A stretch of 64,000 nt of DNA from Paenarthrobacter sp. A20 (GTDB taxonomy: Bacteria > Actinomycetota > Actinomycetes > Actinomycetales > Micrococcaceae), in contig NZ_JALJWH010000001.1 in the NCBI RefSeq assembly GCF_024168825.1, positions 3,596,001 through 3,660,000 of the forward strand, in the 5' to 3' direction. The notes beneath the pieces were generated by a model, which searched no databases, was not told the DNA's origin, and saw nothing but the letters and a program-made list of their open reading frames with translations. The position numbers were made by a program, and so were the translations under genes. Of the stretch, positions 15,717 through 25,244 are shown in pieces; the stretch's first letter is position 1; every line of letters begins with the position of its first letter.

Positions 15717-16502
15717 GTGGAGATTCTTAGCAGCATCCTGGTCTTTTTCGCGGGCTTGTGGGCCGGCACCATCAATGCCGTAGTCGGCTCCGGCACGCTT
15801 GTGACGTTCCCCGTACTGATAGCACTTGGCGTGACACCGGTTGTCGCGTCCATGAGTAACGCCATGGGCCTGGTGGCTGGAACGGCCGCAGGAGCGTGGG
15901 GTTATCGGCGTGAGCTGGCGGGCCGGGGAAGGCAGTTGATGAAGCTGCTTCCGGCCTCGCTGCTGGGCGGCATCACAGGCGCGTGGCTCTTGCTGCATTT
16001 GCCGGAAAAGGTCTTCCATTTTGTGGCCCCCGTCCTTTTGGTGCTGGCCCTCCTGATGGTGCTGTTCCAGCCAAAGCTGCAGGCGTGGATTCGTAGCCGG
16101 GAACAGAATCCAGAGCATGCCATCCGGGACCGCAGCCACGGGATCCTCCTGGTGGTACTTGTGTACCTGGCCGGCGTCTACGGCGGCTACTTCGTGGCTG
16201 CGCAAGGGATCCTGCTGGTGGGGATTCTCGGCGTGTTCCTCACAGGGACCATGCAAAATGCCAACGCCATGAAGAACATCCTGGTGCTGGGCGTCAACAT
16301 GGTGGCAGCCATCTCATACCTGATCTTCGCCTTTGACCGCATCAACTGGCTGGTGGTCCTGCTCATCGCCGTGAGCTCCACCATCGGCGGGCTTGTTGGT
16401 TCCAAAGTGGGCCGGAAGTTGTCCCCCAAGGTCCTCCGTGCAGTCATCTTCACGCTCGGCATAGTGGCCCTTGGCTTCATGATCGCCAACCTGCTGAAAT
16501 AA
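15717..16502 (+). CDS. TSUP (TauE/SafE) family membrane permease
   Basis: A 261-residue polytopic membrane protein with about eight helices. The duplicated TSUP motif is visible: GTINAVVGSGTLVTFPVLI at the N-terminus and YGGYFVAAQGILLVGILG in the second half. The family exports sulfite, sulfoacetate and related organosulfur anions, but the substrate here is unknown. The start is GTG, 19 bp after the ABC ATPase stop, so the two may share a transcript. Confidence 0.88.
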   Translation: MEILSSILVFFAGLWAGTINAVVGSGTLVTFPVLIALGVTPVVASMSNAMGLVAGTAAGAWGYRRELAGRGRQLMKLLPASLLGGITGAWLLLHLPEKVFHFVAPVLLVLALLMVLFQPKLQAWIRSREQNPEHAIRDRSHGILLVVLVYLAGVYGGYFVAAQGILLVGILGVFLTGTMQNANAMKNILVLGVNMVAAISYLIFAFDRINWLVVLLIAVSSTIGGLVGSKVGRKLSPKVLRAVIFTLGIVALGFMIANLLK

Positions 16503-16509
16503 TCAACCG

Positions 16510-17319
16510 GTGACCTTCCACTATCTCGAGTCAGCCAACGACCCCCGGGTGACGGACTACACCACCCTCACAGATGTACACCTCAGGAAGTTGCGCGAGC
16601 CACGGGAAGGCATGTACATCGCCGAATCCTCCAAGGTCCTCCGCCGGGCACTGGCGGCAGGCCATCAGCCCCGTTCCTTCTTCCTGGCGGAGAAGTGGCT
16701 TGAAGACCTCGACGACGTCTTCCGGGCATACCCCGACGTCCCGGTCTTCATCGGCAAGGCTTCGTTACTGGAGGAGATCACCGGATTCCACCTGCACCGA
16801 GGGGCAATGGCGGCAATGCACCGGCCGAGCCCCGTTCCGTTGGAGGTACTCCTGGCCAACGCGAAGCGGGTCGCTGTGCTCGAGGACATTGTTGACCACA
16901 CGAACGTAGGGGCGATCTTCCGGTCGGCCGCGGCCCTGGGCGTGGATGCCGTCCTCGTCTCGCCGCGGTGCGGCGATCCCCTGTACAGGCGCAGCGTACG
17001 TGTCAGCATGGGCACTGTCTTCCAGGTTCCATGGGCGCGGCTGGAAAGCTGGCCGGGGGACCTGGATCGGCTCAAAGAGCAAGGCTTCACTGTGGCGGCC
17101 ATGGAATTGACGGCTGATGCCATGGACCTGGACGACCTCGCGGCAAGGAACTTCCCCAAACTCGCACTGGTGCTGGGAACCGAAGGTGCGGGAATGAGCG
17201 AGGAAACGCTCGCCGCCGTCGACCTCGCCGTTAAAATTCCGATGCGGGCAGGTGTCGATTCCCTCAACGTTGCCGCCGCCTCGGCAGTGGCCTTTTGGGA
17301 ACTCCGTCCACGCGACTGA
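16510..17319 (+). CDS. SpoU/TrmH-family RNA 2'-O-methyltransferase
   Basis: A 269-residue SPOUT methyltransferase. The three family motifs are clear: DHTNVGAIFRSAAALG, LVLGTEGAGM and IPMRAGVDSLNVAAASAVA, the last forming the SAM-binding knot. The N-terminal 100 residues form the substrate-binding domain that recognises RNA. The start is GTG, 7 bp after the TSUP stop. Whether it acts on rRNA or tRNA is not decided by sequence. Confidence 0.9.
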   Translation: MTFHYLESANDPRVTDYTTLTDVHLRKLREPREGMYIAESSKVLRRALAAGHQPRSFFLAEKWLEDLDDVFRAYPDVPVFIGKASLLEEITGFHLHRGAMAAMHRPSPVPLEVLLANAKRVAVLEDIVDHTNVGAIFRSAAALGVDAVLVSPRCGDPLYRRSVRVSMGTVFQVPWARLESWPGDLDRLKEQGFTVAAMELTADAMDLDDLAARNFPKLALVLGTEGAGMSEETLAAVDLAVKIPMRAGVDSLNVAAASAVAFWELRPRD

Positions 17320-17349
17320 TTGTGGTTCGTATGGCGGTGTGGTTTCCGC

Positions 17350-17355
17350 TATGAT
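17350..17355 (+). promoter_or_regulatory. Candidate -10 box upstream of rpmE2
   Basis: TATGAT is a five-of-six match to a -10 element, about 105 bp ahead of rpmE2. I see no good -35 box. No Zur-type operator is evident, although rpmE2 is often zinc-regulated. Confidence 0.3.
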
Positions 17356-17461
17356 TGGTTGTTGGCCCGGCAGCTGGAATGTCCGCATTGCAGCAACCAG
17401 ACCACCTCCATTCATACCTGGCAGCTGGCAAAATCCAGTTGCGTGAACAAAAGGTCCCATT

Positions 17462-17719
17462 ATGAAGTCTGATATCCACCCGAAGTACGAAGCTGTTGTC
17501 TTCAACGACCTGGCTTCCGGTACGCAGTTCCTGACCAAGTCCACCGTGTCTTCCTCGAAGACCATCGAGTGGGAAGACGGAAACACCTACCCGGTTATCG
17601 ACGTCGAAATCTCTTCGGAGTCCCACCCGTTCTACACGGGCAAGCAGCGCATCATGGACTCCGCTGGCCGCGTCGAGCGCTTCAACGCCCGCTTCAAGGG
17701 CTTCGGCGGCAAGAAGTAA
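17462..17719 (+). CDS. rpmE2: 50S ribosomal protein L31, type B
   Basis: An 85-residue L31 of the zinc-free type B. It has the conserved [10 protein letters not shown] start, the HPFYTGKQ motif and a basic C-terminus. There is no cysteine at all, so it cannot carry the CxxC zinc site of type A L31. It stands alone between its own promoter region and a terminator. Confidence 0.95.
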   Translation: MKSDIHPKYEAVVFNDLASGTQFLTKSTVSSSKTIEWEDGNTYPVIDVEISSESHPFYTGKQRIMDSAGRVERFNARFKGFGGKK

Positions 17720-17745
17720 CCCACTTCACCCCAAGGCTTTCAGAG

Positions 17746-17780
17746 GCCCGCATTGCCGGATTCCGGCAATGCGGGCTTTT
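17746..17780 (+). terminator. Terminator after rpmE2
   Basis: GCCCGCATTGCCGGA and its complement at 17762-17776 form a strong stem followed by TTTT. It overlaps the upstream region of the lipoate ligase gene, whose start lies only 16 bp further on. Confidence 0.85.
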
Positions 17781-17795
17781 GCGTTTTCCGGCAAG

Positions 17796-18905
17796 ATGGA
17801 AGGCATGACTTCCCAGCCCGTATCTGACACTGAAAACCACGACGACGGCGCGCGCCTCCACGGGGAGTATAAGGTTCCAGGCGGAAAACTCGTGGTGGTG
17901 GATCTGGAAGTTGTGGATGGTCGCTTCGCCGACGTTTCGCTGAGCGGGGATTTCTTCCTCGAACCCGATGAAGCGCTGCAGGATATCAACACCGCGCTCA
18001 CGGGTCTCCCGGATAACTCAACGGCAGCAGAAATCACCGCGGCGGTCACCATGGGTCTGCCCGAAGGGGCCGTGCTGTTTGGGTTCTCCGCGGAAGCCGT
18101 GGCCGTAACAGTCCGCCGCGCACTGTCCAAGGCGACGGGCTGGGCTGACCACCAATGGGACGTCATTCCGCCCTCAGTCCTGCCCACCCAGGTCAACGTT
18201 GCCTTGGATGAAATCCTCACCGAAGAAGTCGGCGCTGGGCAGCGTAACCCCACCCTGCGGTTCTGGGACTGGGAAGAACCGTCCGTAGTCATCGGCAGTT
18301 TCCAATCCGTTCGAAACGAAGTGGACCCCGAGGGCGTTTCCCGCCACGGCATCACGGTGGTGCGCAGGATCAGCGGAGGCGGAGCCATGTTCATGGAGGC
18401 CGGCAACTGCATCACTTACTCCTTGTATTTGCCGCAGACCCTCGTGGACGGCATCAGCTTCGCCGACTCGTATGCGTTCCTTGACGCCTGGGTCATGGCT
18501 GCACTGGAGAAACTAGGCATCAGCGCCTACTACGTACCCCTCAACGACATCGCAACAGACCAAGGCAAGATTGGCGGAGCAGCGCAGAAACGGCTGGCCA
18601 ACGGCGGCATGCTTCATCACGTGACCATGAGCTACGACATCGACGCCGACAAGATGGTTGAGGTCCTGCGTATCGGCAAGGAGAAACTCTCTGACAAGGG
18701 AACCCGGAGCGCCAAGAAACGCGTGGACCCCCTGCGACGCCAGACCGGACTCGCCCGCACCACCATCCTGGCCGCCATGCAGGAGGTTTTCATGGAGCGT
18801 TATGGAGCGGTGGAGTCCCGCCTCACCGAGGCGGAGCTCGGTGAGGCGAAGAAGCGCGTGGCAACCAAGTTTGGCACCACCGAATGGCTGAACCGGGTGC
18901 CGTAA
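17796..18905 (+). CDS. lplA: Lipoate-protein ligase with N-terminal accessory domain
   Basis: A 369-residue lipoate/octanoate ligase that attaches lipoate to E2 and GcvH proteins. The catalytic BPL/LplA domain (about residues 115-345) shows RRISGGGAMF, the lipoyl-AMP loop, and the active Lys in TDQGKIGGAAQKR. The accessory domain, which is C-terminal in E. coli LplA, appears here at the N-terminus (about residues 15-110, with GGKLVVVDLEVVDGRFADV). The exact start is uncertain: ATG at 17796 or 17805, neither well spaced from a ribosome site. It sits close behind the rpmE2 terminator. Confidence 0.85.
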   Translation: MEGMTSQPVSDTENHDDGARLHGEYKVPGGKLVVVDLEVVDGRFADVSLSGDFFLEPDEALQDINTALTGLPDNSTAAEITAAVTMGLPEGAVLFGFSAEAVAVTVRRALSKATGWADHQWDVIPPSVLPTQVNVALDEILTEEVGAGQRNPTLRFWDWEEPSVVIGSFQSVRNEVDPEGVSRHGITVVRRISGGGAMFMEAGNCITYSLYLPQTLVDGISFADSYAFLDAWVMAALEKLGISAYYVPLNDIATDQGKIGGAAQKRLANGGMLHHVTMSYDIDADKMVEVLRIGKEKLSDKGTRSAKKRVDPLRRQTGLARTTILAAMQEVFMERYGAVESRLTEAELGEAKKRVATKFGTTEWLNRVP

Positions 18906-18921
18906 CCCCGTTTTGCGGCGG

Positions 18922-18955
18922 GGCCTAACCTATGGCGGCCTAACCGTTGGCGGCC
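18922..18955. repeat. 15-bp tandem repeat covering the pepN stop codon
   Basis: GGCCTAACCTATGGC (18922-18936) and GGCCTAACCGTTGGC (18937-18951) differ at two bases and are followed by GGCC. On the minus strand, the repeat duplicates the last codons and stop of pepN, so a second TAG stands in frame 15 bp beyond the first. Confidence 0.6.
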
Positions 18956-21540
18956 TGCGCCGTGAGGGCCCGAAGCAGGTGGCTGCGCTGCTCGATGATG
19001 ATGCGGCGCAACGCCCTCGGAGCGTCCGGGTGGGACTGCAGCCACTGGTCCGTACGGACAAGGACCGGATGTTCCGAAGGCAGCATGCCAACCGCCAGGT
19101 CCTGGGCACCCGGGTACAGGCCGCGTACAATCCTGCCCGCGATCTCGATGCTGCGCTCCGCCCATACCCTTTCAAGGCACTCGAAGTACGGCTCAACATA
19201 GGGTTCCAGCATGAATCCAGGGCCGATGGCAAAGCCGGTGATCGTTGCACTCAGGATCTCGTTGGAAAGTCCTGTGCTGTTCACCGCGGAATCCCAAGCA
19301 GCCGCCTTCACCGGGACCTCCGGGATGGCGGCCGTCGCCAGCGCGTGGCCTTCCCGGCCTGAAGCTGTCCTGTCTGCCTGGAGTTCCCTGTCCAGTTCGG
19401 CCCTTGTCGCCTGCCCCTGGGCAGAGAGGGCCTGCCAGAGGCTCCACCGCAATTCCGCGTCGACAGCCAGTCCTTGAATAACGGTGCCGCCCTCCAGGAT
19501 TCCCCGCAGGAAGGGAAGTTCGCTGTCTCCGTTCCTGGACACTTCCGCCAAGGTCCTGGCCCAGGCCAGCTGCTGGTCGGAACCCGGAACCGCTGCCTTG
19601 ATATTGGCGGCCACCACTGCGAGGAAGTCTTTGCGCACCTGTCCGCGTGCCGAGACCGGGACGTAGCGTTCGATAGCGCCGGAGGCATTGCCGAGAACGT
19701 TCAACAAGACGCCGATTCCAGTCTCCGATGGAGCAAACTGCTCCACCGCGGCAACATAGCGCGCTGCCGGCGTGACGCCGTCGCGGGCAGAATCCCACAG
19801 AGCGGTCCAGCAGAGGGCCCGGGCCATCGGGTCGGTGATTTTGTCGAGTGATGTCCGAACGGTGTCTTCGGAGCTGGGGTCCAGCCGCACTTTGGCGTAG
19901 CTAAGGTCATCGTCGTTGACCAGAAGCAGGGCAGGTCGTGGCTTTCCGGCCAGTTCAGGTACCAAGGTGCTGGGCCCTGAAACGTCAACCTCGACGCTCT
20001 CGGACCGGACAAGCTTTCCCGATGCATCAGGTTCATACAGGCCAAGCCGCAAGCGATGGGGACGGAGTTCCTGATGGCCCGTGATGGGATCGATGGCCTC
20101 CTGGCTCAGCGTCACGGCGCCAAGGACCCCTCCGTCTTCTACGATCCCGGCCGAAATAGTGGAGATGCCGGATGTCTGCAGCCATTGGCGTGCCCATTCC
20201 CCAAGGTCCCTTCCCGAGGCAGTGCCGAGAGCTTGAAGGAGGTCTTGCAGGGAGGTGTTGCCGAACTCGTGATCGCGGAAGTACTGACGGGAACCGGCAA
20301 TAAACGCCTCGAAGCCGACGTAGGCCACTAATTGCTTAAGGACCGATGCTCCCTTGGCATAAGTGATGCCGTCGAAGTTCTGTTTAGCTGCCTCAAGGTC
20401 CGGTATGTCGGCAACAATCGGGTGTGTTGTGGGCAGCTGGTCCTGCAGGTAGGCCCAGGCTTTGCGCTTGTTCGCGAAGTTCACCCACGCGGTGTCCCAG
20501 CCTGTGGCACGGTCCACGCCAAGTGTCCCCATGTAGTCAGCGAACGACTCCTTGAGCCAGAGGTCGTCCCACCAATTCATGGTCACGAGATCGCCGAACC
20601 ACATGTGGGCCATCTCGTGCATCAGCGTATTGGCACGGGCCTGGTACTGGGCATCGGTGGCGCGGGAGGCGTAGACGTACTTCTCAGTGAAGGTGACGAG
20701 GCCGGGATTCTCCATGGCGCCGAGGTTGTATTCGGGCACGAAAGCCTGATCGTACTTTCCCCAGGGGTACGGGTAATCGAAGAGGTCGTTGAAGAAGGCC
20801 AACCCGCTCTTGGTCAATCGGAAGAGTTCATCGGCATCGAATGACTTCGACATGGACGCGCGGCAGAAAAGTGCCAGCGGCACATCAAGGCGGGTGCCGT
20901 CGTCGAGGGTTGTTCCCCAGTGGTCTGTCGCCTTGAAATAGGGTCCGGCAAGCACAGTGGTGATGTACGTGGACATCCGTTTGGTGGTGGCGAAGTCCCA
21001 CTGCGAAGAATCGTTCGTCAGTGCTGTCCGGGCCAACTCCACACCATTCGAAGCCACCTCCCAGCCGCTCGGAGCGATCACGTGGAAAGTAAATTCGGCT
21101 TTGAGGTCCGGCTGTTCGAAGTTGGCGAAAACGCGGCGGCTGTCAGCCGGTTCGTACTGGGTGTAGAGGTAGCACTGGCCATCAGCGGGATCGACAAAGC
21201 GGTGCATACCCTCCCCGGAGCGGCTGTAGAGTGCCGTTCCGGTCACCGTCACCGTGTTGTCGGCTGCGAGGCCCTCCAGGACGATCCTGTCGCGGTCAAC
21301 CACTGACCCAACGTCGAGCGCCTGGCCGTTCAACACGACCGACCCCACATCTCCGCTGATGAAATCCAGGAAGGTGGCAGAGCCAGGCGTTGCAGAGAAG
21401 GTGATGGTGCTGGTACTCAGGTAGCCGGGGACTGCGGGATCTTCCGCGTCGCGGACGTCGAGGGTGACGTCGTAGCTGTGGGTGGTGATCAGGGCTGAAC
21501 GGGTGGCGGCTTCATCGCGCGACAGATTGTGATTCGACAC
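18940..21540 (-). CDS. pepN: Aminopeptidase N (M1 family)
   Basis: An 866-residue zinc aminopeptidase that removes N-terminal residues from peptides. The GAMEN exopeptidase motif is in NLGAMENPG. The zinc site is HEMAH (His308, Glu309, His312) with the third ligand in WLKESFADY. A C-terminal ERAP1-like domain fills about residues 510-850. The start is GTG. It follows the YeiH gene by 4 bp. The end lies in a short tandem repeat (see that entry). Confidence 0.95.
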   Translation of the reverse strand: MSNHNLSRDEAATRSALITTHSYDVTLDVRDAEDPAVPGYLSTSTITFSATPGSATFLDFISGDVGSVVLNGQALDVGSVVDRDRIVLEGLAADNTVTVTGTALYSRSGEGMHRFVDPADGQCYLYTQYEPADSRRVFANFEQPDLKAEFTFHVIAPSGWEVASNGVELARTALTNDSSQWDFATTKRMSTYITTVLAGPYFKATDHWGTTLDDGTRLDVPLALFCRASMSKSFDADELFRLTKSGLAFFNDLFDYPYPWGKYDQAFVPEYNLGAMENPGLVTFTEKYVYASRATDAQYQARANTLMHEMAHMWFGDLVTMNWWDDLWLKESFADYMGTLGVDRATGWDTAWVNFANKRKAWAYLQDQLPTTHPIVADIPDLEAAKQNFDGITYAKGASVLKQLVAYVGFEAFIAGSRQYFRDHEFGNTSLQDLLQALGTASGRDLGEWARQWLQTSGISTISAGIVEDGGVLGAVTLSQEAIDPITGHQELRPHRLRLGLYEPDASGKLVRSESVEVDVSGPSTLVPELAGKPRPALLLVNDDDLSYAKVRLDPSSEDTVRTSLDKITDPMARALCWTALWDSARDGVTPAARYVAAVEQFAPSETGIGVLLNVLGNASGAIERYVPVSARGQVRKDFLAVVAANIKAAVPGSDQQLAWARTLAEVSRNGDSELPFLRGILEGGTVIQGLAVDAELRWSLWQALSAQGQATRAELDRELQADRTASGREGHALATAAIPEVPVKAAAWDSAVNSTGLSNEILSATITGFAIGPGFMLEPYVEPYFECLERVWAERSIEIAGRIVRGLYPGAQDLAVGMLPSEHPVLVRTDQWLQSHPDAPRALRRIIIEQRSHLLRALTAQAANG

Positions 21541-21544
21541 ACAG

Positions 21545-22594
21545 CTATCTAATCATGATCAGGGCGGCGCCCAAGCCCAGCGATGCGATGAGCAGCCACG
21601 AGCCCAGGGCCACCAGGACGGCACGCCCTCCGGTGTGGATCAGGGTCCGTACGCGCACGGCTGATCCCAGTCCAAACAGCGCCGTCGCCAGGAGGATGTC
21701 CTGGCCGGCCGCCGCGATTTCCAGTGCTGAAGGGGACGCCCAACCCATCGAGCGGACCGCCACCAGGGCGAGGAAACCCACCACGAAAAGCGGAATGATC
21801 GGCGGGAACCTTCCGTCGGTTGGGGCGCTTCCGTCAGCGTCACCGTTGGCCCGTTCCCTGACGTCGAGGAATCGCTGGTGCAACCCTGCCGTGGCGGCAA
21901 CCGGCGCCAGCAGGACAACCCGCGTCAGTTTCACGACGACGGCGATGGCCAGCGCCGATGTCCCGGCAGTTTGCGCTGTGGCCACCACTTGGCCAACATC
22001 ATGAACTGATGCTCCCGTCCATGCACCGAACTGCTCTGGACTCAGGTTCAGAGGATGCATGAGCAGGGGCAGGACGCCAATGGCCAGAGTGCCGCACAGG
22101 GTCACCAGCGCGACCGGCAACACGGTGTCCTGGTGCTTGATGCGCCGCACGGCAGCCATGGCTCCAATCGCCGATGCACCGCAAATGGAGAAGCCCGTGG
22201 CAATCAGCAATGCTGCTTCTCCCGGAAGGCGCAGCAGGCGGGCCAGGCCGTAGGTCCCAGCGAAGCTGAGCAGCACAACGGCGGTGATCAACAGCAGCGC
22301 CAGCCAGCCAAGGGCGAGCACGTCGCCGATGCTGACCTTCAGTCCCAGCAGGACGATGCCTGCACGCATGAGGTGTTTCCCGGCGAAGTCCAGGCCCGGG
22401 CGGGCGCGCCCCGCCGTCAACACCGCGGTGCCCGGTATATTTGCTGAAAGCAAGCCCAAAGCAACAGCGAGCGTCATGGCCGGTACCGCCGGAAACACGG
22501 CGTGGATGGCGAAAGCAACACCGGTCGCGGTGATGCCGAGAACCAACCCAGGCCCCAGCCGGGAGAGTTGGGGCGCAAGACTGTTGAAGGGCAT
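21545..22594 (-). CDS. YeiH-family putative sulfate exporter/permease
   Basis: A 349-residue polytopic protein with about ten helices. The UPF0324/YeiH hallmarks are GIVLLGLKVSIGDVLALG near residue 85, TGFSICGASAIGAMAAV near residue 138 and GASVHDVGQVVATA near residue 195. The family is annotated as putative sulfate exporter, but direct evidence is thin. It is upstream of pepN on the same strand and divergent from the ATP-grasp gene. Confidence 0.85.
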   Translation of the reverse strand: MPFNSLAPQLSRLGPGLVLGITATGVAFAIHAVFPAVPAMTLAVALGLLSANIPGTAVLTAGRARPGLDFAGKHLMRAGIVLLGLKVSIGDVLALGWLALLLITAVVLLSFAGTYGLARLLRLPGEAALLIATGFSICGASAIGAMAAVRRIKHQDTVLPVALVTLCGTLAIGVLPLLMHPLNLSPEQFGAWTGASVHDVGQVVATAQTAGTSALAIAVVVKLTRVVLLAPVAATAGLHQRFLDVRERANGDADGSAPTDGRFPPIIPLFVVGFLALVAVRSMGWASPSALEIAAAGQDILLATALFGLGSAVRVRTLIHTGGRAVLVALGSWLLIASLGLGAALIMIR

Positions 22595-22705
22595 GCCTCA
22601 ACCCTGCCGGATGGGGGCACGGAAAGGCGAACCGGGAGTCTCCGGAAACCGCGACACAATCAGCGCGAAATGCGCTCGACTCAAAAAGGTGATTGTCTAA
22701 TTCCC

Positions 22706-24262
22706 ATGTCTGACCTATTCCAGGATTACTCCGAGGCTGCTGCACGCAGCGGCGCCTACGACGAGATGTTTGCCCCCGGCCACGTGGCCAGAAAATCCTA
22801 CGGTCAGGTTTCCGGTGCCCTGCGCGAGCTTTCCCTTGCCGATGTCACCGCGCGTGCGGACTCGATGGCACGAACGTTCCTGGACCGCGGTGTGACCTTC
22901 GACTACGCGGGGGAGGAGCGGCCGTTTCCACTGGACATTGTTCCCCGAGTCATTCCGGCCGATGAGTGGGATGTTCTGGAACGGGGCGTCGCCCAACGGG
23001 TCAAGGCCCTTGAGGCTTTCCTGAACGACGTCTATGGCCGTATGGCCGTGGTGACTGACGGCGTGATTCCCCGGCAACTCGTGACGACCAGCGCGCACTT
23101 CCACCGGGCAGTCCACGGTTTTGAACCGTCAGGCGGCGTCCGCGTTCATGTCTCGGGCATTGACGTCGTCCGGGATGCGGCCGGGACGTTCCGGGTACTC
23201 GAGGACAACGTCCGCGTTCCATCCGGCGTCAGCTACGTCCTTGAGAACCGCCGGGCCATGGCCAAGGGCTTGCCTGAGGCCTTCGGTCAGCAGCACATCC
23301 GGCCCGTAGAGGAATACCCGCGCCGGCTCCTCTCCGCACTCCGTAAGACAGCTCCGGCGGGTGTGGACGATCCGACAGTGGTTGTCCTGACGCCGGGCGT
23401 GTTCAACAGCGCCTACTTTGAGCACACGCTGCTCGCAGGGCTCATGGGCGTGGAGCTGGTGGAAGGCCGCGACCTTATTTGCCGCGGCAACCGTGTCTAT
23501 ATGCGTACCACGGCAGGTGAACAGCGCGTGGATGTCATCTACAAGCGCATCGATGACGACTTCCTGGATCCCCTCCAATTCCGTTCCGATTCCATGCTCG
23601 GCTGCCCGGGCCTGGTCAATGCCGCGCGCGCCGGGGGAGTGACCATCGCCAACGCTGTGGGCAACGGCGTAGCCGACGACAAGCTCGTGTACAGTTACGT
23701 GCCTGACCTGATCCGGTACTACCTTCACGAAGAGCCGATCATCGCCAACGTCGACACTTTCCGGCTCGAGGAAAAGGAAGCCAGGGAGCATGTGCTGGAC
23801 CGCCTCGATGAACTCGTGGTCAAGCCGGTGGATGGCTCAGGCGGCAAGGGATTGGTCATTGGACCCGACGCCACGAAGGAAGAACTCGACGCCTTGCGTA
23901 AGCGGGTCATTGCCGATCCGCGAGGATGGATCGCCCAGCCCGTACTCCAGCTCTCCACGGTGCCGACGCTTTCCGGGGACAAGTTCGGCCCCCGCCACGT
24001 CGACCTCCGCCCCTTCGCGGTTAACGACGGCGATGACGTCTGGGTCCTGCCCGGCGGCCTCACCCGTGTGGCACTCAAGGAAGGCTCCTTGATTGTGAAC
24101 TCCAGCCAAGGCGGCGGTTCCAAGGACACGTGGGTGTTGGCTGATTCACCGCAGATGCCCGCTGAGATCGTCCCCCGGCAGTCCGTGACCGTCCGTGAAC
24201 AGGTATCTGTGTGGCCCGTGGAAACCAACTGGCGTGACCGCCAAACGGAGCAGCAGCAGTGA
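22706..24262 (+). CDS. Circularly permuted ATP-grasp protein (type 2)
   Basis: A 518-residue protein of the circularly permuted ATP-grasp family. Markers include FLNDVYGRMAVVTDGVIP, RVLEDNVRVPSGVSYVLENR near residue 165 (the early metal-binding strand), VVLTPGVFNSAYFEH, and VKPVDGSGGKGLVIGP near residue 370. ATP-grasp enzymes join a carboxylate to an amine. The start is the ATG at 22706, because the longer frame lies inside the divergent permease gene. It is followed by an alpha-E gene and a transglutaminase-like gene, the known three-gene set. Predicted product: an unknown peptide or amide-linked modification. Confidence 0.88.
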   Translation: MSDLFQDYSEAAARSGAYDEMFAPGHVARKSYGQVSGALRELSLADVTARADSMARTFLDRGVTFDYAGEERPFPLDIVPRVIPADEWDVLERGVAQRVKALEAFLNDVYGRMAVVTDGVIPRQLVTTSAHFHRAVHGFEPSGGVRVHVSGIDVVRDAAGTFRVLEDNVRVPSGVSYVLENRRAMAKGLPEAFGQQHIRPVEEYPRRLLSALRKTAPAGVDDPTVVVLTPGVFNSAYFEHTLLAGLMGVELVEGRDLICRGNRVYMRTTAGEQRVDVIYKRIDDDFLDPLQFRSDSMLGCPGLVNAARAGGVTIANAVGNGVADDKLVYSYVPDLIRYYLHEEPIIANVDTFRLEEKEAREHVLDRLDELVVKPVDGSGGKGLVIGPDATKEELDALRKRVIADPRGWIAQPVLQLSTVPTLSGDKFGPRHVDLRPFAVNDGDDVWVLPGGLTRVALKEGSLIVNSSQGGGSKDTWVLADSPQMPAEIVPRQSVTVREQVSVWPVETNWRDRQTEQQQ

Positions 24263-24317
24263 ACCCGATCCACCACCACTTGAACTTCGACATGCACCAC
24301 GCGAAGGAGGCTGTTCC

Positions 24318-25244
24318 ATGCTGAGCCGTATTGCTGAATCACTCTTTTGGATCGGACGCTACGTAGAACGCGCCGACGGTACTTCCAGGATCCTGGATGT
24401 GCACCTCGAGCGCCTCAACCACCTGCCTCTCGAAGAGCAGCGCAGCGTCGCCCGCGAACTCCTTGCCGTCATGGGCGCCAAACCCCAGAGCGAGGATTTC
24501 GGCCTGCCCGAACTACTCCACGCCCTGGCGTATGACAAGCAGAGCGCGTCCTCCATTGCCGGATCCTTGGGCGCCGCACGCGAGAATGCGCGGCGTGCGC
24601 GGGAAACCGTCTCCCAGTCACTGTGGGAAAGCCTCAACACCACGTATTACGGCCTCAACCAGCACCGCAAGGATGTTGTGGGAACGTACCGTTTTTGCAA
24701 TTGGGTTTTGGAGCGGACCGCCATGGTTCGCGGCCTCGCAGACACCACCGTCAGCCACGATGAAAGCTGGTTGTTCATGGTGCTTGGCCGTTCCCTTGAA
24801 CGGGCAGACATGACTGCGCGCATGCTCTCAACACGGGATGTGCAGTCCGCAGGAATGTCATGGGTCAACATGCTTCGATGTGCAGGTGCCTACGAGTCCT
24901 TCATCCGTACCCGCAGGGCAGCGTTCGGAGACCAGCACGCCGCGGAATTCCTGCTCCTGGATCGTCTGTTTCCGCGTTCGATTGTCTACGCCCTGCGCGA
25001 TGCCGACGAATGCCTGGCGAAGTTGGACCCGTCGGCGCAGCGCGTTGGCTTCATCAACGATGCCCGGCGCATTGTTGGCCAGGCCCGCACATTCCTTGAG
25101 TTCCACCGCACAGATGACCTCATGTCCGAGCTGCCCGAGCACATGGAACGTGTGCAGAAGGCTGTGACGCAGGCGTCGGACGCGATTTCCCGTAAGTACT
25201 TCAATCAGGCTGATGAGCACGCCTGGGTGGGAGAAGTTTCATGA
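24318..25244 (+). CDS. Alpha-E domain protein (DUF403)
   Basis: A 308-residue all-helical protein starting MLSRIAESLFWIGRYVERAD, the signature of the alpha-E family. A conserved acidic/aromatic pattern, including SLWESLNTTYYGLN and GRSLERADMTARML, runs through it. Its function is unknown. It always occurs with circularly permuted ATP-grasp and transglutaminase genes and is sometimes fused to the ATP-grasp. The ATG is supported by AAGGAGG 7 bp upstream. It overlaps the transglutaminase start by 4 bp. Confidence 0.9.
   Translation: MLSRIAESLFWIGRYVERADGTSRILDVHLERLNHLPLEEQRSVARELLAVMGAKPQSEDFGLPELLHALAYDKQSASSIAGSLGAARENARRARETVSQSLWESLNTTYYGLNQHRKDVVGTYRFCNWVLERTAMVRGLADTTVSHDESWLFMVLGRSLERADMTARMLSTRDVQSAGMSWVNMLRCAGAYESFIRTRRAAFGDQHAAEFLLLDRLFPRSIVYALRDADECLAKLDPSAQRVGFINDARRIVGQARTFLEFHRTDDLMSELPEHMERVQKAVTQASDAISRKYFNQADEHAWVGEVS

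Noticed and set aside
17320..17461. Zur operator or L31 leader element upstream of rpmE2
   Set aside because: No palindrome similar to the known actinobacterial Zur site is visible. Only weak self-complementarity is present.
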